A stretch of DNA of 64,000 bases from Anagrus nilaparvatae (lineage: Eukaryota; Arthropoda; Insecta; Hymenoptera; Mymaridae): the NCBI GenBank assembly GCA_022575985.1, contig JAKSXM010000007.1, positions 56,822,501 to 56,886,500 of the forward strand, written 5' to 3'. Below, piece after piece: positions 39,001 to 51,000 of this stretch. Under the pieces are notes generated by a model. That model was given only the letters and a program-made list of their open reading frames with translations. It searched no databases and was not told where the DNA came from. A program made the position numbers and the translations under genes. The first letter of the stretch is position 1. Each line of letters begins with the position of its first letter.

Positions 39001-42000
39001 GCACATCAAGTGTATTATTATTTAATATTAAATAAAAGTAAAATTATATAGTAGTAGTATTGGTAATATAAGCTCTGTTTTTTTATAAATTTTACTTTTT
39101 TTTAAACAAAACTTTATATAATCATAAAATTAAAAAAAATACTTTTACTTTATATATTAACATGAATTTGCCTAAGGTAAAGCAAAAAATTAAAGAAAAT
39201 CAATGCTTTTACTTATATTTAATTAAAGGATATGGCAAATTCGGTTTAATATACTTTTTTATGGATAATATTATACTAAATCTTGTACTAATGGTTTAAA
39301 GTGTCTGTTAATCCATTAACGCAAAAACGGATGTATTTTAACAAATAAAAGTAAAAAAATGTGCATTCCAGAAAATAAATATTAATGAAATCGATAGTGG
39401 ATAAAAAAAAATTATTCTTTAGATTCAGCAATTATTTTTCTGGCTTATAGGGCAGAAAAAATCTTTTATTTTTGTATAATTTTAATATACATATATATAT
39501 CATTTCTTCAAATAAAAAGAGCTGATGTAAAAAATGCTTTCAATTTTATATTTATTATACAGTTTTTTTTTTTTTTTTAAATAAATTCTCCTTATCATTT
39601 CAAAATTATTTGAACAGTGCGAACCTTTTTTACTATTTTAATGCGAATTCAATGAAAATCCAACTGCCGCAAAAAAGAACATAGAATCATTTACTATGTT
39701 TTAACTGAATCATCCCCTAAAAAGTTATAATATTTGATGTTATAAATATTAAATCATTTGCACTCACTTGGAAAAGCATTAAAATCAAAGATGGATCTAT
39801 GTCCCTACGTCATCTACCATTTTTAGTGTTGTGCTCTGATTGAAAGAATGCGAATAAGTTTGTCCTATTCGCGATGCCGATATCGACCCGACAATTCAAC
39901 GCTAGGATATATAATGTTGATTAAGCCTTCATCAATCCTGTTTTTTTCTAAATATTAATTATTGATACACATGCGCAGAATCTATAACAGTTTGATAATA
40001 TTATATTGTTATCAGATCGCGAATTCGAATATCACACTGTAAAAAGTAACTTTCTTAGATTTACAAAAAAAATAGAATTTTTGAAAATTAGTGAATTTTC
40101 AAAAAATTTTGTAAATATTCGATAAAAATCGTAAATTTACTAAATTATATAATCGAAATATATTTACTATATTATCGAAAAATTCGAGAATTCTCGATTT
40201 TTTTTTGTTATTTTACGAAAAAAGTTGTAAATTCACAACTATTTTTCGTAAATTTACAACTATTTTTTGTAAATTTTCGAACAAAAATTATAAATTATCA
40301 ATTTTTCTTGCGAATTCACAAAAAAAAATCGAGAATACACGAATTTTTTGTTAATATACTAAATTTAGTAAATTTATGATTTTTTTCGAACATTTATAAA
40401 TTTTTTTGAAAATTTACTAATTATTCGAAAATGTTCTAATTTTTTTGTTAATATAAGAAAGTTACAGTGCATTTCATGACTAAGGGGTATTCGGGGTAAA
40501 GGTAAAAATAAATTTCAAATTACAATTTTATTTTTTTGACTCCGAAAAAACTTGTCGAGGACCCAGCATAGTTGGTAGAAAATGTGAAAAAAATAAAAAC
40601 TAACAATTTTACTTATCTTAAAGATTTTCTAGATCGGTAAAAATAAATTTCAAAATAAAATTTTATTTTTAACCCCAAAAAAAGTGGACCGAAAAATTAT
40701 CAGGTCAAAATGTTTGTTTTATGACCCCGAAATCTGAGTTAAAGTACCGAACGAAATCTAAGTCACCAGATTTGTTTACTGGAAAGATAATCCAGTGTCA
40801 AAAATTTTAAATTTTAAGCGGAAATTTTTATAGTATCCTAAAAAAAACCCTAGACAAATGAAAATGCTAATTTTTAATTTTTTCAGTATCCCAGGTCATT
40901 ATCTTGGGTTCTCGAAAAACTTTTTTGGTATCAGAAAAATGAAATTCTAAGATGAAATTTATTTTAACTGGCCTCAAAGTAAAGATTTTTAGACCGCCAT
41001 CTTACAATAGTAGCGAAATAATAGTTTCTCGTAAAACTCCTTTCGGGCGCAGAAAAATAAAAATTTTACGCTGAAATTCATTTTTAATAACCCCGTATAC
41101 AGCCAAGTTTCAAATCAATATATTATCAAAAAATATTCATATTAATTTTTTGACTGCCTGGGTAAATATGATTTATATTATTTTCAAGCGAATAAAAAAG
41201 CAACATAAAATTAATATTATTTGTCAGATTAAATTATAAAAGATTTTTGAATATATCAATAATTTTGAACATATCAAATCCTTAACCATTTAAAATAACA
41301 TCAATTTTATAACTGCATTGATCCACAGTTGATTGGTGTATTTATAAATCCTCTTAATATTTTACATTTATAATCGGCATGGCATAATCAGATTCCATAA
41401 ATCAAATTTATTAGTTTGAATTACAGATGATTAATTTTTAATTAAATAAAAAATATAATTCCTAAACATTATTAAAAATTTTTGTTGAATTTGATTCTTT
41501 ATATATCTTAAAAGCTTAAATTAAATAATTTTAGATTATAAAGTAAAAGTGGCATGCAAAGTTCATTATTTTACTTTATATATGCATGGGGATTAGGAAG
41601 GCGGAAATCAGTCATACTTACGACGATTAATCATTTTAATGAAAAGTTAAGTAATTTATTTACATATATACTTATACATACTCGAAAATATCACTTTTCA
41701 CTTCATAAGGTGTATAAATAATAAAAAAAATTTTTGTTTTTTTTTTAGTCGTGAAAATGCTGCGTGAAAATTTATTACTGTATTTAGAATACGAAAGATA
41801 GAAAAAAAGACGTATATGCCAAGGGAGCCAGGGAATATTAATTAATTAAATTTTGCGAAAAATGTCACCTATTTTTACGAAAGAGGGAAAAAATAAGTAC
41901 ATAATATTTAATTAGAATGAAAAAAAGAATATACCTGGTGTATTCGGGGGTTCACAATTGCTAAAAAATTTTATTTTTCTGAGATTAAAAAATCTCGAAA

Positions 42001-45000
42001 TTAAAATTGCGTTTTATGAATATTATAATTTATAAAAAAAAATGTCTGCCCAAAATTTCTTTTAGTAAAAATAAAATTCTAATTTTGTCCTATTTTTAAG
42101 CTTTTACTGCATTATATTAGACAGCCCAAAGAAATTTCTACCTAAAATAAGTTTTTATAGAAATCAAAAAAAATTTTATCTTCAGTACAGAGTCATACAA
42201 AAAATAATTCGGAATCGAAAAAATTAATGGTTTCGCCGATAAATCTTATTCCATCAAATTACTTTTAATAAAAATAAATTCAATTTTATGGATATTTTTT
42301 AGTTGAATATTTTGTATATTTTTTGAAAATTGGATTGGAACGTCCAGATAATTTAAATTTCAATTGAGTTTAAAACGACCTTGCTGGACAAATTATAAGG
42401 AAAAATTCAAAAAACTTTGATTTTCGCTCTTGTCAATATTTCATTCTCAATCTGAGAACCTCTTCAGGACCTTTATTTTTTAGAAATAGTTATTTGATTC
42501 CACGCAAAAAACAGGTCTTAGGTTCCATTTTATCATTCTTTTTTTTTGTATCAAAAAAATTTTTTCTCCGTATAAGCATCTAGACAGTAAATAATTCTAA
42601 AACGAATCATAATTTTTATTAGCAAATTATATGAGGTACCAAAATTTTGACTGTTCGAAAAATGCATGATTTCTAGCAGGAAGCATCAATTTTTTTTTTT
42701 TTAATATCAGTTCTGAAAAAAAATTAGGTCACTAAAATATCCAGTACTCAATATAAATATCTGTAAACATTTATATTGTTAATTAAAAAATATGCAAGTT
42801 GGATCTATTCAAACCCTTTACTACCCCGAGTTTTTTAATTTAAAATATTTTTTCTTTGAAAAATAAAAAATCCATATTTATTATTTATAAAATTAATTAA
42901 CTTTATTAGATACCACTGAAGCGCAAAAAATATTTTAATAAAATTTATTTATTAAAAAAACATTCCTGGAATTTAAATGAAAATTCTTAAAAGCTTTAAC
43001 GTACAAACTAATTAAAATATAAAATTATTGAAAGACATGAAAAATTAAAAAAAAAAATTCTTACAATAAAAAAATACATATTTAAAATCATTTAGTACAC
43101 TTATCTCTAAAACTAAAAGATAATTCGCATATTACGTGTTAAATTCCATAAAAAGCATCCTCTTAGATAAAATTTATCTACCAGAATTTCAATTTCCTTT
43201 TTCCTCGTTTGGATTTTTTTTTTATAATGTATCAAGAAAATAATGATAATAATAATCATTATTCAAACCGACAGTAATTTTTGCACGATACCAAAGTATA
43301 CAGATATAAATTTTTTAATAATATTCATAATTTGATGATAATGTGATGTGATAATGAGAATTTTTTTCTGCAACACTGTAACATTATAACATTTTCAATT
43401 TTATAGCTTATCATTTTCAATAATAAAAAATACATAATTAAACTTGTTAGTCCTTGTTAAAAAAAAAAACACGTTTTAATATATTAAACAAAAAAAAAAA
43501 TTTACTTTTTTTTGCTTTAACTCACTCACTTTATATCTCAGGGGAAATGCATTAACGAAAATCGTTCGTTATGTAGGTAGCTATTATTATTCAAAAGCTT
43601 TATATATATGAAGGATGTGTAAAAAAAAATGCTTTGGTTTACAAGAGAGATGAAGATATAAAATAAAAAGTACTACTATTATATTTCAAGAGTATGAAAA
43701 GTTAAAAAAAAATTTTTTTATTTTATTATTCATTTGTTTTTTATTTTTTATGTACTTAGACATAATTCAAAAATAAAATTAAAATATTATATAATTTATG
43801 CTTAGTATTATTTGAGAAAATGGTAATTTTAATATTTTATAATATTGCTACTTTTTATTTTTTATGGAAATTTGTTTTTTTTTTTCAAAAATATTTTATT
43901 AAAATTAAGTTTTAGGTATAATGTCTTGGGTAACAAAAGAAAAACAAAAATTTACTTTTTTTATGGCTTTAAATTTGTCTTGAATTATTAAATTTTATTT
44001 TATTATACTTTTAGGGGAGAATTGAACAATGAATTTTATTTTAGATTTTCAAAAAAATGATATTTTAGTAGCAGGATTTGAGTGAATTTTCATGTAAGCT
44101 AGAAAAAAAATTATGAAAATTCAGAGTTACCCTCTTCATAACTTTAGAACCCTCTTTACCTTGTACACACGTTTCAATAAAAATATTTTTTGTACTATGT
44201 CAATTTTAGAGTAAAATTTTTAAAGATAAAAAGCATCTATTAAATATGCAGTCAAATACCAAACAATTTTTTTCTTTAAAAAATGGACGTTTTATCTAGT
44301 AGTACAAATCAAGATACTGGAAGTAAGAATGTTTATAGTGATATAGATTTTTAAGATTTTTTACCATTTTCTAAATTAAACCAGGGTTAATCAATTACTA
44401 TTAGTAAGAGTATGTGGTTAACAGAGTTTTTTATCATCCGACCCTAATGTTCGGTCTTTTTTGGGGTCGGTTTTCGGGTATACCTAACCGAAAAGTTTCA
44501 AAGGTATAGTTTTTAATCAGAAATTTCCCTAGCATTACAATTCTATGAACATTTTTCTTTTGAAAATTTTTCGTTTACTTTTAAAAAAGAGAAAAAATAG
44601 TAAAAAATTAACTACTACAATTAAAAAAATGATGAATTATAATGACTTATAATGACTTACTAGCTGTGATTAACGAAAAATGTTAAAAAATATTTTCATG
44701 GAATCGTTAAGGCAGGATAATTTTCGATTCAAGACTGTACCTGCGGGCTTTTGAAGCTTTTTGAATACACCTGAAGACCGACCCGATCTGACCCGAAAAA
44801 ATTCAAAACCGACCCGAAGCTTCGGGCTGGGTAACCGGTTGGTAACCGCTGACCCCTAACAATTAGTATATTAGTCAACTGAAATTTAATCGACCATTTT
44901 TGTAAATTAAAACTTTTGAATATGAAACCCTCGATGAAACGCTGTATATTTTGGGCTGAAAATCTTCTCTACTGAGTAATTTGAATTGACCTGCACGAAA

Positions 45001-48000
45001 AAATTATGCACAAAGCTTGGGCACAAACTCTCGAATTTTGCGTAGCAAATTTATTTCGCGTGTTTTTCTTATTTTAAGCACAAAATTAATTTATCTCTTC
45101 CATTTCTTACATGAAATTCAGGAGTTTTATGCACAAGTTTCGTACATAATTTTTTTAACGTAAAACTCTACATTTTTAAAGTCCATTTTTAATTTGAACT
45201 CTAACAAATAGAGATATCAACCCTTAAATAGGAGTAATTTTTCAATTAACTATAAAAAAAATTTTAAATGCTCAGAAATTTTATTTGACAATGAAAATAA
45301 TTACTAAAACTCTCCATAAAGTAAAAAAAAGTTAAATGCTAATAAATTTACCATTATCACTCTTTCTGCATATTGGGTGCAAGGGGGTCACTTTTATAAA
45401 TTTAATGAAAGATTAAATATTTTAGACTGAAAATCACACCCTGTAGTTATTTTTGGTCATTCTTGACAATTTTAGATCTCATTATTAATAAAAACGATAC
45501 ATTTAGATATTTTAAAAAATGTCACTGTTATTTTCATTTTTCTAAAGCAATTTGGTATTAAAGTCCTTCGCCAACAAAAACTTCCTCGATAGATACTTAT
45601 ATTTTACTGAATCCTCTATTAATTAAAATTTAATTCAACAAATATAAACCACAATAAACTATAAAAAACACATTAAGTAGATCTGAAATTTTTATATTTA
45701 AAAAAAAAATAGTTAAAACGTGTTTAAAAAATGAAATAAAAGAAATTTAGTATATACATAAGAAGTTTCTTTTTAAAATGAGCTTCAGTTAAAAGCTTTT
45801 ACATATATATATCATAAAAAGCGTCTCGTCGTCTTTTGACTTGTCTATGCCATTATACCACAATCTTCATACTATGTACATAATTAAAAATTCACGCTCT
45901 ATGCAAACTAAACTACTATATGCAACTACGTTACGTTACGTTAAAAGAAACATTGTAAAACTTATACATCTTTACAAACTTTATTATTATAGTACCTACC
46001 TACCTACCTACCTACCTTTTTTTTCCTATTTAATTTACCATCAGGCCTTCTTCTTTCTATCTAATAAAGAAATGTTTTATGCACTATAAAATATACACTA
46101 CCACTGCTATTATTAATATATATATATATATATATACCTACTTGTTTATTTTTTAAATCTTCTTCACTTTTATATTATACACTCTATTTTTTTATTTGCA
46201 AATAATAATCTGTAGAAATAAAAACAAAAATAAAAAAAATTAACTTCTGCTTGTGACACTTTTTATGGTATAAATTATAATTACAATAATAAAAAAGTTA
46301 TTTTTTTTTTTTTAATTTTGTGTTACATATTTATAAGTAAATAAAATTTTTAATTAAAAAAAAAAAAAATTACGTTGCAAATTTATTCTTTTGTAAATTT
46401 GTAATCAATTTTTTTTTTTTTAGCTAAATAAATACTTAGAACGTAAGAAAATCTTTTCTTTTATTACAAAATTTACACTTGATCGTGCTTTTTTTAATAT
46501 TGGTTTTTTTTTTATAATAATGAAACTTTTGTTTGTGAATAGCGAGTAAATTTCAGTCTGACAATTTCAATTTTTTTAAGATTTACAAATTCTTATCTCA
46601 AATATTAATATTCTAAGATTTGAAGAATATTGAAAAAATTAACACTCAGAAAAATATCCTTTTTAGCATAAAAGGATCATAATTTTGAGTTCAAAATTTT
46701 GAGGCAAGACAAAGAAGAGAATTTTTAAATTTAAGATATTATATTTTTTTCCGAATTTTGGTAGATTAATTAAAATTTGTCTTAGCACTTGTATTTTGAA
46801 TCTAAGTTTTTAGATGCACAAAAAATATAATTAAAATTTTTTTTTTTTATTTTCTAGAAAAGAAATGATTTTTCGAGTGATTTTTAGAAAGTGCAAATTG
46901 AGTAATGAAAATACTTTTTAATTACAATATTATAAAGTCAATAAATTTTCAAAAAATACATTCAAAAAATATTAATTATTGAGTCTAATTTTCGAATTCC
47001 AGGGCCCAGATTCTCTATTCATTTCACAGCCAGTTCACAGCTTTATCAAGCGTGAAAAGCTTAATGAAGTCCAATGTTTTTAGGAATGCTAGTATTTTGA
47101 CAATTTAAAAAAGTGCATTAGTTAAGCAATAATACTTTAACTATTCCATAAGGTGTTTTATAACCAGTATTGTACGTCTAATTCAAGTTTTAAATTATCG
47201 TTTTTATCTCGTATCAAATGAAAAGAATAGAGAATCAAGACCCAAATTTCGGATGGCCGATCACGTTTTGAAATCAGATATTCAAACTTCGATCATTCAA
47301 ATTACTTTTTCTTTCTTACATAACATCAAAAATCGGATTTCTTAATCGTGATCAACTACGACCCAAAAACTTCAAATCAATTCTAAGATTCTAACAAATT
47401 TGAAAAATTTAAGTTACCAAATTTGAAGTTAGCAATCTGCCATTTTAGTCCACGAATTACAGTACTTAAAATTTGTTTTCATAATTACTTCATTTTTTGT
47501 GAATGCATTTAATATTGGCTAGCACTTTAGTTTGACTATTACTTAAGAACAAAATTATTATTCTTTTGCTTCAAAAGGACCAAAACCTGGTTCAAAAAAT
47601 TCCCCTTTTGAGACAAATAAAAAATAATTTTTAGGCCAAAATCAAGAATACTTTCCTTATGTGAAACCTAAAATCCTTTAAGATTTCGTTTTCTTAAAAT
47701 ATTAAGAAAGTTACCTGAAAATAGTTAGACGTTTAAACCTTAACTATAAAAAATTCTCAGCATACCCAAAAAAAAAAATTAAAATTCTAAAAATTAAAAT
47801 CTTAAATTATTTATTCTATTACAGATTGCATATATATAAATAAACTTTACTACATTAAACTCACAGCTATAAAAAATAAAGTTTTTCTGCATACTTTTTT
47901 GTTAAATAATAATAATAAATGTTCTGAAAGTAACATCGGTTAACAACAGAAGCAGATTTGACTTACAAAAATAAAATGGAATAAAAAAAAATGTCATTCG

Positions 48001-51000
48001 TTTTTTGTAGGTATATATATATACAATAAATACAAGCAATTTAGAAGTATATATATAAAATTTTCCCATAGAAAAATACATACCTATATATTATATAAGT
48101 AATCCTCTCAGAAAAAAGAATAAAAAAAAGAAACGAAAAAAAAAAAAACGAAATAAGTATTTCTATATTATAGTTGATATATTTGTATTGTGCATGTTGG
48201 TGTAGGTACTACAATACTCTATGTATGGATAATAATGCCACAAATGCAACTTACTACTTGACATTCTAAGCATCGTACATCAAAATATCTCTTCCTACAA
48301 TGTCCTATACAGTGCATCTTTTATTTTTAGTCAACAATAAAGAAGCTTAATATTTCTTTATCCTCTTTATTTTTTCCCTAAATATATATAAGACTATATA
48401 CACTGTAAAAAATTTTTTATAAATGACGAATTTTTTTATTTTTGTTTCAGGTTAAATCGAGCTTTACTATTAATTTACCAACTAAAAATTATACTGACAA
48501 TCGTAAGATTTCAAAAATTGGAATTGAATATGATCTTAAAAATGAAGGTTATTTTAGAGGAGGAAAATTAAAAGTTACATGCCATGCTAATGTCTTCCAA
48601 TTATATAAACAACAATCGACTGTTACACTTGAAGAAGAACGTCCAAGATTAGCTTCAGTTCTTGGGACAAGAGAATCTTCACACAGTTATTATTAATTTC
48701 TATTATTTTTTATCTTTAAGCAGTTTTTTTAATCAAAAATTTATAATTTCAAAATATGTATTCCTTCAATCATTTATTTAAAAATATTAAAAACCTTTAT
48801 TTCCTCGTATTTTCCATTTTCCTTGAAATTTTTCCAATAAAAATATACAATTTTCTTATTCGTTCAAATTAATTAAGTTTCTTTGTGAAAATTCTATGAA
48901 AAAAAAAAACTTATATTTTAATTTTAAGTAGTAACAGTCCTTGCTTTTAAATTTGTCTTACAGGTAACTGAACTGTAATAATTTTATTTCATTTATATTA
49001 TTTTTTTTTAATTAAAACTTCATTTTAGTAAAGTAAATTTAATTAATTTCTAATTAGTTATTGAAAAATTATCATCAACCCTATACTTTCATAATGTAAA
49101 TATTGAAATATTTAATTGTCTTACAAGAGTCTGACTGTTACTACTTATACTAACATTGTAATTAAATATTTGAACAAATTTGTTTGAATTATCATTGGCA
49201 GTAAATATACGAATTATAATGCTTTTGATTCACAATTTTGAACCTTTATAGTTTTGAAAAGTAACTATACCAGTAATTGATTATTTGATTAGGAGTTTCA
49301 AGGTATACAGTTAAAAAAGGAAATCGTGAAAAAAAACCTTTAAATTAGCAAGATTCATTAGTTTTCAAAATATTCACAAAATGAATCATTATTTAGTTCG
49401 CTATATACTCATTTTTAGGGTTCCTTAATAAGAAATTTAAGATTCTGCTAAATGGTGAGTTAAATACCCTTATGTTAAAAAAAAGTACCCCTTTATAGGC
49501 CTGATTTTGGAATATTTACAAATCATAACAAGATTTAGTTACTTTATATTGTTTGGGTCATTGATAAGAAACATTCGAGTAACGTACACAGGAAATGATT
49601 AGAACATCTTTAAATTAAGGAAACACTATTAACGCCATTGGCTAAATAAATCTTGTTTTAATTTAAGAATATACATTTTTGACCATTTTTCGTTTTTATT
49701 CATTTTTCAATATTATTTTAACAAAACCAGTTAGATAAGAGTTTTAAAATTAGTTTCTGGACTTTGTCCATGGTAAAATTTCCCGCTGGATTCAAATTTG
49801 ATGTTAGTTTTTCAAAATTTTACCTCTGGATGGTTGTATTCCCTATTTTGACCCAGATCGAGTAAATCTAAATATTTCCAATTCAGCACCCCTAAGCCTG
49901 TTTTTCAGTATGCAGTAAGTTAAGAAATATCTTCTTGTGGTTATATATTCATGGCTAAGAAAGTTATACTCCATAAAAAATCATTTCTTATAAATTTTAA
50001 ATTTGATTCAGTGACATGACCAAATAAAAAACTTATAACCGGTTTGTGTAAACACAATCTAAATGCATGGAACATGTTTACTTCCAGCTGAGAACTAGGT
50101 ATAATGCAAATGTTACGCAACGTTACAATACAAGTTTCTAATTTTATAATTTGTAATCTTATTTTAAGATTCTAAACCCAAACTATTCTGATTCCCTAAA
50201 CCCGAATTATTCCAAGTCTCTAAACCTGAATTATTCTAAGTCCCTAAGCCCAGATTTTTCAAATTACCTAAATTGAAATTATTCTAAGTCTCATTTCACC
50301 CCCCCCCCCCTTAGACCGAACCAATTTGACCCCCCCCTCCTTAATTTTAAAGCTCTGAGGTACCCTCTCCCTATAAACATGTTCCATTTTAAAATTGATT
50401 AAAAATTCGAAATCTCCCAACTGATTTTATTATTAGATTCTTAAAAAATTGAAAAAATGAAAAATGATAAAAAAACTAATTTTGATCTAATTTGGACAGA
50501 TTTGTCCATAGAGGACTAAAAAATTAGGGGATTGTATAATTCACGTACATAAAAAAACTTTACTATAAAACGATACCCAAAATGAGCCAATTAAGGGAAT
50601 TTGTTCTGGCAACATTGACTTCTTATAAATGCAGTGGTAGATAGAATTAAACTATTTACGATATTAAAAAACTACACCTGTTTTTATACAACTGTAATAG
50701 TGAAAATTTCTGTAAAATCGTCGGAAAATGTAAATATCAATAGTACATTTACTATCACGATAGTGAAATTGGGTTCAAATTTTCATGCATTGTAATTTTT
50801 AGCTTCAATTTAAAAAATTTTTTTTTAACATTTAAATTCTAATATCTATAGATTAATTCAAAATATATTTGTGAGCTTCCATCCCCTGACCATGCCCATG
50901 AGTACAGTAGCTTTGTTTAATCAATAAAATAAATCCTAAAAGGAAAAGAAAAAAAATAAGAATACGAAAATTTTTTGAAACAAAAAATCAAAACTGCTTT

